A stretch of 64,000 bases of DNA from Rhizophagus clarus (GCA_015698045.1 BLAL01000060.1:932501-996500); one strand, 5' to 3'; shown: positions 1-12,890, numbered from the stretch's first letter. A program made the numbers and translations. Notes: generated by a model from the sequence alone, not told the origin.

Positions 1-80
1 TTCAAAGCTTTTTCGTTCAAGATCATACAAATCTTAATCAATAAAAGATTGTTGGGTTGCTTTAGTCGTAAATTAGTCCT

Positions 81-3000
81 CTATGCCTTCCAATTGTCGA
101 TAGCATCAAGTGCGCATTGGCTGTCTGTGTATAGATTGATGTTAGCCGTCATAGGTGCGATTAAAAGAGCCAAAAAGATGGCTACCAGTTCAGCACGGGT
201 AGATGACGGCCAATCTTTAAGTTTTGATGAAATTGTAATGGGTTGACTGTCAGCCCTATCCATGAATACATCTGCTCCCATAGTTAACAATGAAACATCG
301 GCAGCGTAATGTGAGATGGTATTTTCGATATGTCCTAACTGCATGGATCCATCTGTGTATATATCCAAAATCCTTTCAGTTGAGTGGTCGGCTAAAAGAT
401 CTTGATGGGCATCCAATAGGTTGTCACGCAAATTCACATCATCGATCCACCTGTAAATCCATCTAGATCTGTCATAATCATCTGAAAAACTATGTAAGAT
501 GTAACATCGCCCATTCTCTGCACTTAGTAGTGTCTCACTCAACTCCGTGTCCATGGGAGTTATGTTGACATTGGCATCATTATCGTTTGTCGTCACGCTG
601 TCTGCAGCAAAATTTAGAATTTGAGCCCATTCAGAGTTAATTAAATACTGTCCATCAGAGGTAGATGCCGGTGGAAGTATTCTTATTTTTTCTCTAGGAA
701 AGGATTTGACAGCACTATCTCTTCTTTGTGAAAATGACACTATTAGCTTATTGCTCTCATTCGTGTATTCTATTATTTGCCCCACTATGATGACCGCTTG
801 ATCTATGTTTGGGTGGTATATCAAATGATAGTAGGATTTCTTGATCTTGCCAATTACAATAGAACCAAGTGGGTCCGCAGGAAAGCATAGAATTAACGCT
901 TTCTTATGATACCTGTCTGATGGTAAATGAGGTAAATAATTATATAAAGTAGTTCGTAACAAGAAGTTAGGCTTCGTATCAAGTGAAGAATAAGAACGGT
1001 TAGACACGAGCTGAGAGAGGAATTTGAACCAGTTGGCAACCCTTCCTTTAGACGAAAGACCTGCCAAATGACGGTACAATTGCCAACTGATAAGTGAGTT
1101 CGCTGACAATAAAGTTGATCAATAAAAAATATTGGAAAATTGATCGATTGCCAGAAAGATTTAAATTCTCTAAAGCAGCGATGTGACTGGAATAATTCAA
1201 CTATAGGGGTGGAATCCCCACTAACTGCCCAGTCATGGGAGTTGATAGGATCTTGTGTTAATGATATACGCATCTGTCTTCCTAAAAGTAAAACATAAAG
1301 GCTTAAATTATTGTTGCATTTTTGAATGTTCATCATCAGTGTATCAAGTCTGTAGGTGAAAATGCTGGTAGGTAGCGCCATTTGCAGCTGAGCAGTTTTC
1401 AGTCTTATAATTGTCGTCATTGCTGCAATTGACTGGCTGTTAATAATCTTTGCTAAATTAGTAAAAACTGTGAAGCGCAAAGTATGTTCCACACATTGTT
1501 TAGTCCAATAATGCGGTCATGATATAAGGCCGAAGTCGGGAAAGATCTAACCAGGCCACATTTCTGTTTGACCAAGCGTAAAACTGGGTTGAAAAGATGT
1601 TCCCAAATTTTTTCAGATAGAGTGGATAATTGATCCACATAAATGACCCTAAAGATGAGAACTCTGTTGACTAGGTAAACCACATGAGCTACTGATATAC
1701 GCTTTGTTGTCAATGGTGCCAAGAATTCTGCGATCATGCTCCTTAGCCGCTTGATTAAAAGTTTTTGACTGTTGTTTGCCGCGAAGTAGCAATCTAAATA
1801 TCTGATCTCTGTTGTAGATGGGGTGATAAGAGTGCGCTCTGATCCAATGGAAATGTGTAGTTCTTCTTTGGGCACGTCTGGATTGATGGCCAGAAATTCA
1901 GATTTTTTTCCATTAATGAGGATGTCATTAATCTGATAAAATTCGTCTGCTAAATCAATTGAGTCTTGCAGATCATAGAGGTTGTGGTCTATAAAGATGG
2001 TATCATCCATAAAAGCCATTACAGGAATCCGGATCTTATTAGTAATCCAATGTTGTCGAGATATGTCTGTGGGCCATTTGATCTGCAATTCGTATCCTCA
2101 GTGACTGTTGCTATCAAGTGCCACTAAAAGTGGGTCATAAAATATCCGCCACAGTAATGGAGACAAAGCGTCACCCTGATCGATACCATCACCTGCGTGC
2201 ACGTAGTCCGTTAGACCAAAGTCCGTAATTACTCGCATCAATCTTTTATCGAACAAATTGACGATCCAGTCTATCACGTTATTGGGGATATCGATTCGTT
2301 CGAGGGCTTTGCGTAGGCTGGCCAGTGGCATGGAGTCGTACGACTTCTTTAAATCTTGCATAGTGACATAAACAGCGCGTCCAGACATTTTAGCGTCTTC
2401 TAATATGTTAGACAATACTTTCAAGGGAACGGTGGTATCTTCGCCCTTAAGCCCGCAAAAGTTAAGTCCTCGAAGAATATTGTGTTATTTCAAAATGTTA
2501 CCTAAACGGTTGTTCAACAATTTGGTGACACATTTTCTTATGTTATCCAAAAGAGCTATCGGTCGTATGTTATTAAGATCGTAATTGAAACCTTCAGGTT
2601 TGGGAATCGGGTAAATGGTGGAAAGGCGCCATTGACTGGGCACGATTCTTATCTGTACTGATAAATTAATAAAGTTAATTATAGTATTATGAGCAATATC
2701 GGGTAGATGTTTTATAATCGAGTAACTAATTCCAGAAGGCCCTGATGTTGACGAGGTGTTCATCTTTTTTAATGTAGACATCCACTCGTCAAGCTGAACG
2801 GGACTGTTTAGTGCCTCCATTTGTCTATTCCAGGTATTAGCGGGTTTGTAAATGTTTTGCCATTTCTGATCTAATGAATCTCATGTTGTGTTGCACATAC
2901 GAACAATGTGTTCCAACTTTTCTTTTGTTAAAGTTTTAATATTGGCTGGATGTAGTTCCATGTAACATGAACCATCGGCGAGTTTGACTTTAATACGATC

Positions 3001-4749
3001 GATGTTAATTCTACGTGATGTCTTATTTTGTGTTTTGCTTAACCATTCACTCTGATTAGATTGAGTGATTTCAAAAAGACGTTCAACTTTTTCACTAATG
3101 ATCTTTAAGTTATGTGACCTCCTAATTTTATGGTCAATGTAGGTTCTGACTTTGACAATGGAGCGCAAAACCTGGGTCCAACTTTGTGATAGAATGTCTT
3201 GAGTTGGAATGATTAATGATGTGTGGTTATCAATAAACTGCCTGTATTCTGGTGCGAGATAATCCGCGTTATACTTGTTGAGCCGCTTGTGTCAAATGTC
3301 CCCATAGTCCTTAATATATTGCGCCAACTCGTGGTGATTCAAATTTGATACCTTGTGAATTAACACCCTTAGTTTAGCGGTGTGTTTGCGCGCTTTTGAG
3401 TTGGGAGAAATGTTGTCTCGTTTGATTTTGGAAGAATTTGACGAGCGTTTTCTTGAAGGAATGCAATATTCCACTGAATATCGGATGCCATGAATTATGT
3501 CATCCCAAAGATTATCTATGGTGGATCGTAATTTCTTTCTGACATTTGGCTGAAAGTTGTTGTCCTGTGATCTTGAGTCAGCTGCCAGGAATGACGATCA
3601 TGCTTCGTCTATGATCCGTTCAAAATTATTAGTTTCAAATACTGATTGCGTACAGTGTTGGAAATTAATTCACGTTTCATTTGTGATTTTGTCCTTCTCG
3701 ATAATTATCTGTGAATAATACTGATCCTTTAGCTGTATATGCAGATTGATATGTGTACGCCTACGATTAATGGATAGGAAATCGCCTAAATAAAGCTCTG
3801 TAAGTACTAAATTATGATCACTATGTGTGATATCAGTGATATCCACTGATTCATATTTTCTGCATATCACATCTTGAATATCGGAGACCCAAATATAATC
3901 AATTCTTGATAAAGTGCTCCCATTGGTATGCCTGTATGTATATTGGTGGTCAGTAGAGGATATGTTCCGTAAGGAATCGCTAAATCTGAGTCTAATAAGT
4001 TCGGAAAAGAAAGTAGAGTTGTTTGAATTATTTGAGTTATTAGCGTGAGATGAGACGGAGAATCTGTTCATGACGGGATCTAACGTTTCATTAAAATCGC
4101 CAGTAACAAGGTGTAAGATTTGCTGGTTCAGATTCTTTTGATTACAAATGTCGTTTCTAATTAAAGTACTAACTTCTGATAGGATAGATTGTTTGTTTTG
4201 TGGTGCTGCATATACAGCCCATATCCATATCTTTAGTTTGGAGAATAATAATTTAATTCTAGTGATGAATGGGGATATTTTGTTTACTTCATAGAGATGG
4301 TGAAACCATTTTTGGCTAATAATGATAGCTGTGCCTGATCCTTTGATTTTGTCTGCTTGTTTATTGCCAAATATAATATGGAAATTGTGATCATCTATAT
4401 TACGGGCTAATGCTTCTCCTTTAAATGGGTCTAAGTTTGTTTCAGTTAAAGTGAGGATGTCAATGTTGTTTGATTTCATATATGATAAGAGAGAATCTAA
4501 TTTGTAAAAAGTTTCTTCAGTGCCACATCCGTTAATATTATGCGTTGCTATATTGAGTGATAAAAAGAAATTTTTCAATATTTCAGCTGCGTTCGTGTGA
4601 AGCTCTGCTTGCAGTTCAAATTCTATATGGTTACGGGCTAAAAAAATTTTGATGTCTTGATTGAATTGTGGATTGATCGCGTTGTCTATTTGTATGTTGT
4701 TAGGAGTATTAGTTGTATAGTGCGGAGGAATATTTGGGGATCCTAACAA
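81..4749 (-). pseudogene. LINE ORF2: endonuclease, reverse transcriptase, RNase H
   Basis: This is the retrotransposition enzyme: target nicking, target-primed cDNA synthesis and RNA removal. Endonuclease motifs lie at about 4580-3800 (THNINGCG, TETNLDP, GDFNET, RIDYIWVS, HSDHNLVL). RT motifs follow: GPSGISYSIIKHLP, RPIALLDNIRK, DLKKSYDSM, QGDALSPLLW and the catalytic FMDD near 2010, which replaces the common YADD. RNase H residues appear as IYTDGSM, RAELVAI and YTDSQCALDAI (about 350-80). The frame is continuous from 4749 to about 1490 except for TGA at 3670, 3598, 3292, 2881 and 2098 and TAA at 2485. It then shifts frame near 1490 and again near 1115. After the TAG at 81 the frame degenerates toward the window edge. 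No ATG is obvious at the start. Confidence 0.92.
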
Positions 4750-4813
4750 ACCCCCCTCCGTGGCCGCTAATCCAGTTGTTCCGGAGAATGGATAGAAACC
4801 TGTGAGCTTGTAT

Positions 4814-7171
4814 TTAACACAAACTCATGGGCTCTTCCATAATCCCATCAACCTGAGAAGTGGAGGAGGCCATGTGAGAATTGGAGGCCGAAAGTGTTGA
4901 AAAATTGTCTTCGGAGCGTTGTGAGCCCATTTTGGCAGGTTTGCCTAATGGTGTCCTGTTCGCTTGTATGCCTGGAATATGATGAGTTGGCACCGCTTTT
5001 TCCTTATCCCCTTTCGGTTTCGATCTTCTAGATTTATATGAATAGCTGGGCGGCTTAGGGACGTTATGATTAGTTCCAATCTCTTTGTACGTTACTTTAA
5101 CGTGTTTTGATTCCTTATCCTGAGTGAGCTTAACAATGTTATCGTGTTGCACAAATGAGGGATCTTTTTTTGCCAACTTAGTTTTCCTTTCGATCCAATT
5201 TATTTCGTAGTTGCAAGGTGATCCTCTAATGATATAATCTCTGAAATGAACGGTTTTGTTGCATGCGTTGAAGAGATCCACTTCTGATTCAAATTCGATT
5301 ATGTATTTGTCATCCGACTGGCAGAATATATGTTTGGGATTTTGTGCAATGTAGGCCTCGTGAACAATATCAGGAGTGATATTTTCGTTGAAACTAACAA
5401 ATTCACCACGGTATTGTTTCCTATGCGATAAATCTTGTTCAGACGCATGAGCCAGAGCAAATCTGTAAAAGTGATGATTGATCTCAATTGCCCATGTGTT
5501 CTTCAATAAATTACATTTCTCTAAATCTTTAATTGTAATAAAGATCGTATTTGTAAATCGATTATTCTTCGAGGGTTTGATACCCGATTTTTTAATGAAA
5601 AATCGTTTGGATCCAAGAAGCGTGATCACAGCTTGCTCAATAGCATCTCGACTAGCATCTTTAGGAACATTTAATATCTTGAATTCTTTGGAAGACACCC
5701 TTGTTCCTTCGAGCAAGTAATATTGTTTTGGTTTAAGTTTCATAAAGGGATGGTCTTTGCATCTATGATTGACCATGCGCACCATGTGCTGCATTTCCTT
5801 GAACATTGAGTTTTTGACTATAATCTCTTGGTCTTCCTTGATTAGTTCAACCCCTGCAAAGCCCTTGAGGTCTCTTGCTAATAGTTCCATATAAGCGAGT
5901 TTGTCTTTGTTATGGAAATAATTATCAATGTCGTTTAAATTAATATAAGCGTCGAAAGTTGTAACGTTATCATCTTTAGGAGCGTGCATCGAGTTATTTC
6001 TGCTGGAATGGGACTTTTTATCAGATTTAATGTCTGATAATGTTTTTTTTAGGTTCTTTGGCAGTTTTTTATTAGTGTTCCATCTGCCATTGCTTGAAAT
6101 GCTCGTTTCATACTCATTGTCCTGCTTTTGACTATCTGCTATGTAGATATTTGGTAGGAAAGAATGTGTAGGAGCGAAAAAATTTTCCGGATTATTAATA
6201 AAGTCTGAAGCAGATGATCTGTTCTGTAGTGTAGAATCGATAGGGTCCGAGATTATTTTAAGATCATCTAATTGATCAATGATCATTGGAGTAATTTCGT
6301 CGGGTACTTTTTGTTCATCCAATGATGTCGGGGAGCCCAGTAAGATCCTTTCCGTACACTTGGGTGTGACATCAGTCATCAGAATATCTTCAGAGAGGCT
6401 TCAGAGGTCATCAAAATACCGAGAATGATGTCTGAGCGTCGTGTCTTGAGAATTTAAATTGGTCCTATCTTGCGAGAACCCTACCTCTAAATTAATAAGG
6501 TCAGTGACAACAGCCGGGCTGCTCGTGCTAACTGAAGGTATGGGTGTAATCCCTTCCATAGTTATCGAACCGTTATCATAGGTAGTGTTCGTTTTCAGTT
6601 CTACATTGTTTTTATTTCCATGAGGGTTGCTGGAGGACAGGGAGCTTTTTCTCTTTTTATTTTTAGCTGTCGCATGAGTTGTGAGGTGTGACATGTCCTC
6701 CGTATATTGTTGTTGCATGGGGGTTACCCCTATCATTTCTTCTTTTGTATCATCACAGGATGATAATCAGTGATTTACAGGTGGATCAGTGGTAATATTG
6801 CCAAGGTTGTGATTTGTATTGGCCGATCCCTTAGGAGGTGGGTTATGTATTGTGATACTATAGTTGTTATTGGTGTGATTCTTGTCGCAATGTTGTGATT
6901 GTTGTGTAACCATCACAGGATGTTTTGTAGATTCATTAGGGGTAAGGAAAGCTGTCTTTAAAGCGATATCGCATTTTTTCAAGAGCCTACCGAGCCATAG
7001 TATACCGGCTAGTCTTTTATCTCCTAGACTTACTGCCATCTCAACATCACTATATAATATAAAATTTTTAAATTTATTTGTGAAATTATTAGTATTGTTT
7101 GCGTTTGAAAACGCATCTTTGTAGTTGTCTTCATTTAGAAGAAAGGAGGACGCAAAGTCCTTATCGTCCAT
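4814..7171 (-). pseudogene. LINE ORF1 protein, two in-frame TGA stops
   Basis: This is probably the LINE's RNA-binding/chaperone protein, by its position directly 5' of the endonuclease-RT frame. From the Met at 7171 a single frame runs to a TAA at 4814-4816, about 785 codons, interrupted by TGA at 6767-6769 and 6401-6403. The C-terminal 521 codons are fully open. They are rich in Lys/Asn/Ser, with a basic stretch (YKSRRSKPKGDKEKAVP) near the C-terminus. I see no CCHC zinc knuckle and no confident RRM. The ORF2 frame is open across the end of ORF1, so the two ORFs overlap slightly, as in many LINEs. Assignment as ORF1 rests on position, not on a domain match. Confidence 0.75.
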
Positions 7172-7344
7172 ATTTCAAGTGGGAAATTCTTTTGTTGACC
7201 TTGACGTGTGCGTACTACCTGTATTGTGTTGATAAAATTTTAGTAGTAATAAAATAAATGTGAAAGTTTATACTCTTTAAACCAAAAAGTGGTAATGTCG
7301 CCGCGTCTCAGTATGTCAAATGGCTGTGACCGGAAAGAGTTGTA

Positions 7345-10300
7345 TTAGGCCACACAACTTCGATTTTTGGTTCTCGTCACCTGGCCAGGTCACTTTTTCA
7401 AATTTCAGTAAAAAAAAGTTTATATATAAAAAGTTTATCACGTGACTACGAAGTGAATTTTGATTGGTTCATTAAAGCTTTATTATATATGTATAATTCG
7501 TTTACAACTAATTAATTTCATCATTTCTTTGTTTACTAGATTTTACAAATTTCTTTTCTTTTCTTTTTCTTTTTTTATTTTTAACCAATGTGTTGCAGTC
7601 TTCACAATATGGAAAATATTCACCATAATTTGTATGTTTTTCACATTCTACACCACAATTAAAACAAAGTGTCTCTTTAAAGAATCCACTTGAATAATAT
7701 GAAATCTCAATCGGGCTATTGCATGTTAGAGTATTATTAACTTTAACAATAGAGAATAATTTTTTCATAGAATCATTTATATCATTAGAATCTTGTATAT
7801 TTGTGCCAGCTAAGCTATAAAAAGTATCACCACATGTATATTGAATTTCATCTAAAAATTGTGCAAGTTCTTCCTTATCTTGTGAAGATAATTTTGATTT
7901 TGAATAAACTACACGCTATTTGTCACATTCTTCACATTGAATTAGAGTTCCAACATTTTTACAGTTCTGTGCACTAGATTTAAAGCCCATTTCATTATTT
8001 GACTTCTTTGTCTCACTTAAAGAAGATCTATATTCTTCTGTAGTTTTCTGATCATATAATTCTTCAAAACTTTTATATTTTTTGCCATCTGTTGTTGGAA
8101 TTGGATCAGCAAAACTATGAACTTTAAGCCAAGTTTCAGAATTACATCTTACGGGTTTACATATGTGACAATTTAATAATCCACACTTTTTAATTTTAAA
8201 GAAATAATGTTGAGATTTACAACAATGATTGTAAAATTCTAAAAATTCTGATTTATTTTGAATGCTTTTCTTTGAATTATCTTCCATTATTAAAGAATTA
8301 TCAATCAAAAGAAGGGAATTCCACAATGTAGTTATTTCTTCATCAGAAGCTGCTTTAAAAATACCAAAAGGTTCTTCCTTTAATTCAAGTCTCCTAATTA
8401 AATTTTCCATTAATTCAATAGTAGGGTGTAAACTATTTAACAATTGTTCTTTTAATTGTGGCTCTTCTTCAGCTTTATTTCGGATATCTTCCATTGAATT
8501 GCAATATTTCATAATTTCTTCATATCCTTCATTCATTTCTGCTCTCATTAATCCTATACATTGTAATCCAAGATTTAAAATTGACATTATGCATTCTACA
8601 GGGTTTTTCCAAGAATGACCTGGTGGTGTTCGTACTGCTACTAATAAATCTAAATCTAGTGTTACAAATAAGGCAATTAAAGAAAGTTGGACTCGTAAAT
8701 AATTTACTCGATGATCAGGACCACCATCTGTGTAAATAAATAAAAACGGATTTTGCTGTTCATCATTTACAAGCAAATTATATAATTCTGAATTATGTCG
8801 TATTGGACTAGATGGTTGAAAAATTGGGTCTTTTAACCCTACATAAACTTTACCCTGATAAAAAGAATCTTCTATAGATTCTGGTATATCATAAAACATT
8901 ATAACACTAGGAATAATTCCACATTTTGTAAAATCATGATCAGCACCAACAAAGGATTTGTTATAAGAAACTATTACTTGTTTTCCCCTTTCAACAGCAG
9001 CAACTGGATAGCCTGGTTCACCAATTTTACATCTGTGTTTATCATCCATAAAAACTAACCATGAATAATCTTTAAACATAATAGCCAATTCTTTAAGATA
9101 TCGAAACAATGCTGAGGCATAATGGTTATCAATATGATTACTTCTTAATTGTCTGCTTTGCACCATAAATTTAGCATCTAATTTTCCAGTATATTTTAAA
9201 CTGGATAAGTAAGTTGGATTTCTTGGCCAAAATTGAAGTCTTAACCATTGTTCTGATGGTATTTCTGTATTTTGTGGACATAGATTTGCTACTTGTTGTC
9301 ATAAATCACGTATTGAAATAGCTTGTGCTAAGTGTTGAATTGTATCATGTCTTCTTTCATCTACAGCCAATACATTTTCATTTACAGTGCTTTCAAAATA
9401 TTTTTGTGCATAACTCCAAAAAGTATCAAACTTATTTGTTAACCCACCATTAAGATGTCTAAGATCTGAAATAAATTCTGGATCACCCAATTCAACCATT
9501 AAATCAACTCTTTCATCTACATTTCGAGAAGCTGAATTTTCTGGTGCAGAAAAATCACCAAGCAAGTCAGAAATAATATGACGAAGTCTTGATTTTTCAC
9601 ACTTTCCCACATGTAGTTCAAAATTATCAATTAATTCTTTTTTCATGGCTCGGGTATGAAATACCTTCAATTGAGCTTTTAATTTTGTTCGAATTTCATG
9701 ATTTTTATTAACTATTTCTGTTTCATTAGCTTTTGGATCAATCTTCCATATATACATTGAATTTTGAGCTGATCCATGATGGTACTTATATAGTCCAACT
9801 TTAAATAAAAAAGCTGTATTTAAACCTTCAATGAATCTGCATTTTTTCATTCTTTCTTTAGGATAATATTCATTTACATTAGCAGGATCCTAAAATTCTA
9901 CTGCTTTTAATTTATTTGTTAATAAATGATATTTATTTATGGTTTCTTGATTATGCCAAATATTTGCAAGAATAATTTCAATAGACCCTGCTTCCACTTC
10001 ATCAACTACAGGAAATAGTGAATTTTTTAGTTCCTTACTTTGAATTTGCTGATAGTCCAAATATTCTGAATATTTAGCCAGGATTTCACCAAATTTGGTT
10101 AATGATTCTCTTAGCCAGTTAAATCTACTTTGAAACATCCAACTTAATTCAACATAATTAAGTATTTTTTTGCTATGTTGAGTTAATTCTTCAGAATTAA
10201 ACTTCGGTCTTGATCTTTTATAATTCTCTGGAAATGATCTCCCAAAAAATTCATCAAAAATAACAGGAATCTTAAACTTTTGATCTAAAGTTTTTACAGA

Positions 10301-11053
10301 ACAACTATCAACATACCATAGTGCACTTGCCAAATCAGTTACAAATTTTTTTCCAATATGTCGTGCAGCATCCTTCCCTTTCCATCCACCTTCATGATTT
10401 TTAATCCAATTAGATAAATCTATTCGCAACTTTACCAGTGCATTTTTTGGGGAATCATTAAATTCTGGAATAAATATATCATTCGAACTAGTCCTTATAA
10501 TATCAAAAGCATTAATAATATTAACGGCAGGAATTCTATGAGATTCTATTATTTCTTGTGAAATAAGATAAAAATGTGCATAAATTCCATATTGACATGC
10601 AGCTTCCCAGGCAATGCATTCTGCTGAAATCTTCTCTCCGACTAACATTTTTGATGGACTAAATTTCACTTCAAAATTTGAATTACACCATTCGGATGAC
10701 AAATATAAAATTGATATATCTTCAAAAAAATCTTTTATTTTAGTTTCCCTGCCAACAGGTAGACCTTCCCAGTCCTTCAAAATTTCAGACTTGTAACTTA
10801 TTTTTACATGTATGATAGGCATTTGGCAGAGTAAAATCAAGAAAAAAAAATTCTCGATTATTTTAAACGTGATTATCATAATATGTGATTATCGTATAAG
10901 TTACCCCTTAAGGGTTGACCAATCAGAAGCCATAAAATTTATATATAAACTTTTTTTATTAATAAAAAAAAATTATTAATAAACTCTGGGTCCCCGGGTC
11001 AATTTTAAATTTTGATGTTACGTGAACTGAAAAATTGAATTTGCGTGGCCTTA
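7345..11053. mobile_element. DNA transposon with TTA target duplication and DDE transposase
   Basis: The element proper is 7348-11050 (3703 bp). It is flanked on both sides by TTA (7345-7347 and 11051-11053). Left terminus GGCCACACAACTTCGATTTT and inverted right terminus GGCCACGCAAATTCAATTTT match closely. A second inverted block containing GTTTATATATAAA lies about 70 bp inside each end. One long gene fills the interior on the minus strand. A 3-bp TWA duplication is typical of PIF/Harbinger. However, the transposase sequence does not look like a standard Harbinger DDE_Tnp_4 protein and no Myb partner gene is present, so I leave the superfamily open. Confidence 0.88.
7508..10822 (-). pseudogene. 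Large DDE-type transposase, three premature stops
   Basis: A single frame runs from about 10822 to a TAA at 7508, roughly 1100 codons, broken only by TAG (9890-9892), TGA (9299-9301) and TAG (7916-7918). A Met at 10879 is possible, but it would add a hydrophobic tail unlike a transposase, so I prefer the Met at 10822. The middle third carries candidate catalytic acids: FMDDKH near 9045, IYTDGGPDH about 105 residues later, and WKNPVE 44 residues after that. This is a D-D-E arrangement in an RNase H-like fold context. The C-terminal part is Cys-rich (CGLLNCHICKPVRC, CEECDK, CFNCGVEC, CEDCN), probably zinc-binding. All three stops sit where Trp fits, notably CEECDK-stop-RVV, which resembles a CW-type CxxCxKWR motif. 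The family is not recognised by name. Confidence 0.8.
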
Positions 11054-11330
11054 TAATGATAATAATTTTGTATTTAATTAATCTAAAAGTTTAAATTAAT
11101 ATTGTATTACTACTGATTTATATTGCTAATTTTATTTTAATTAATTACAAATACCAAATTAATGAATTATTACAAAATTACATTACATTATTATTTGCTA
11201 CTCTAAATATTCTACAATAATACCTAGCTAATTTGCTTGATCAATAGAATATTAATAATGCTTAAATTTCTTCTTGTCAAGATGTCTCATCAGTTCTAAC
11301 TTTTAAAGATTCTATTATAAAAAAATGGAA
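11054..11330. other. AT-rich spacer, nothing recognised
   Basis: This is low-complexity AT-rich sequence between the DDE transposon and the first short-core array. I see no frame, tandem unit or inverted repeat that I can support. Confidence 0.5.
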
Positions 11331-11570
11331 CACTGTTAGTAATATTTACTAACGTTCCAATTTGAAAAAATTTTCATTTGAGTGTTGATTCTGAAGCGTC
11401 CAGAGAGGTTTACAATCCTGATAGCCCAAATAATTAAGTTGACATTTGAATTTTAAAGAAAAAAAGAAAAAAAGATTAGTATTAGAAATTAAAAGAAAAA
11501 CAATTAGAAAAAGCTTACCAGTTCGAAATTGCAACCTGAAAGCTACAAAAAAAAAGTAGAAGGCTATTAG
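11331..11570 (-). repeat. Core array A, detached left piece
   Basis: This is the part of array A that lies left of the Myb-carrying element. It contains a core at about 11513-11546, bounded on the minus strand by GTAG and GTAAGC, and the spacer hairpin stem AGAAGG. The matching right half of the spacer hairpin resumes at 15352, showing that the array was continuous before the insertion. Confidence 0.65.
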
Positions 11571-11589
11571 TATCATCAGGAAATTTTAT

Positions 11590-11985
11590 AGTGCAAAAAG
11601 TTGCGCAAGATTACGCATCGTAATATTTCGTAAGTTTCCAGACCCGCCGCAAGTTTGCGGAAGAGTAATATTTCGTAACTTTTTAAAATATTTCGAAATA
11701 TTATGATATGCAAAGTTTTGTAATTTTACGGTTCATAATATTCCGTAATTTTACGCATTCGCAATATTTCGTAATTTTACATAATATTTCGTAAGTTTTC
11801 AGACCCGCCGCAAGTTTGCGTAAGTGTAATATTTTGTAACTTTTTAAAATATTTTGAAATATTACAATATGCGTAATTTTACGGTTCGTAATATTATGTA
11901 ATTTTATTGCGTAATATTTCGCAACTTTTTAAAATATTTTGACGATTCGTAATTTTACATAAATATTTTATAATGTTTCAAAATT
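11590..11985. repeat. Subterminal CGTAATATTT-rich repeat, left
   Basis: Short degenerate repeats with the words CGTAATATTTCG, AAAATATTTCGAAATATTA and CCGCCGCAAGTTTGCG recur here. The right flank of the same element (14722-15330) uses the same vocabulary in inverted sense, so these are paired subterminal repeats, possibly transposase-binding sites. Confidence 0.6.
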
Positions 11986-12129
11986 CATTTTTGTACTATA
12001 AGTTTATATAATGTATATTTTATTAGATATAATATGAATTAAATTATAAAAAATTACAAGTATTTATTACTATATACAGAATATATAAAAGTAAAAAAAG
12101 AAAGAGTAACGATACAATTAGATGTAAAA

Positions 12130-12890
12130 AGAAGAGAAACAGCTATAGTAACGTTGGTATTAGATATAAAGATAAAAGAAATATTGTTAGTATTGTTAGT
12201 GTTGTTAATATTAGAGTAAAAAGAGTTAAAGAAACAGTAGAAACATGGATATTATCGTTAGTATTAAAGTACAAGTAAAGAAAAAAAGGAAACGTAGATA
12301 GTATTGTTAGTATTACGATATAAAGTAACAATTAGGGTAAAAAACGCGTTAGTATTAAAACAATTAATATTGATAAACAAATATTTCTATACCTGCAAAG
12401 AATAAACTAAAAATAAAAGAAAGAGGAAAAATAAACATGTTGTTGGTATTAAGTAAAAGGAGTAAAAAAAACATAATTAGTATTGTTAGTATCGATCGTT
12501 AGTATTGAAGTAAAAGTAAAAAGGAATAAAGGAAATATGGATATTATTGTTAGTATTATGACACAAAGTAACAGAGGTAAAAAGAAAACGAAAATAATTA
12601 GTATTAATAAACAAATATTTCTATACCTGCAAAGAATAAACTAAAAATAAAAGAAAGGGGAGACAAAATAAAAAATAAACATGTTGTTAGTATTAAGTAA
12701 AAGGAGTAAAAAAAACATAATTAGTATTATTAGTATCGATCGTTAGTATTAAAGTACAAGTAAAAAGAAATAAAGGAAACATGTATATTATTGTCAGTAT
12801 TACGATACAAAGTAAAAAAGAAGTAAAAAATAATGAAATAATTATTATTAATAAACAAATATTTCTATACCTGCAAAGCAATAAATTATA
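12130..12890. repeat. About 235-bp tandem repeat, roughly three copies
   Basis: The units share TTCTATACCTGCAAAG, then AACATGTTGTTAGTATTAAG, then GTATCGATCGTTAGTATT. They start near 12160, 12380 and 12620 and are interspersed with many copies of TTAGTATT. Short open frames inside are by-products of composition. The last unit and its extension to 13041 are duplicated at 20128-20661. Confidence 0.7.

Larger units (their letters stand above)
1..7344 (-). mobile_element. LINE (non-LTR retrotransposon), 3' end cut by window
   Basis: This is a two-ORF non-LTR retrotransposon read leftwards. ORF1 (7171 to 4814) is followed by ORF2 with AP-type endonuclease, reverse transcriptase and RNase H domains, in the usual LINE order. 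The 3' end lies beyond position 1. Bases 7172-7344 upstream of ORF1 look like 5' UTR and stop where the next transposon begins (TTA target copy at 7345-7347). ORF1 stays in one frame and ORF2 in another down to about 1490, with isolated in-frame stops. Two frame changes follow, near 1490 and 1115. The copy is therefore recently inactivated rather than shredded. Confidence 0.9.

Noticed and set aside
5299..5720. Two short frames inside LINE ORF1 in other phases or strand
   Set aside because: Shadows of the long ORF1 frame.
1490..7171. UGA read as Trp throughout this genome
   Set aside because: TGG is used normally in the same ORFs, and other broken genes here carry TAG or TAA. Transition mutation explains all cases. 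I keep it only as an alternative to test.
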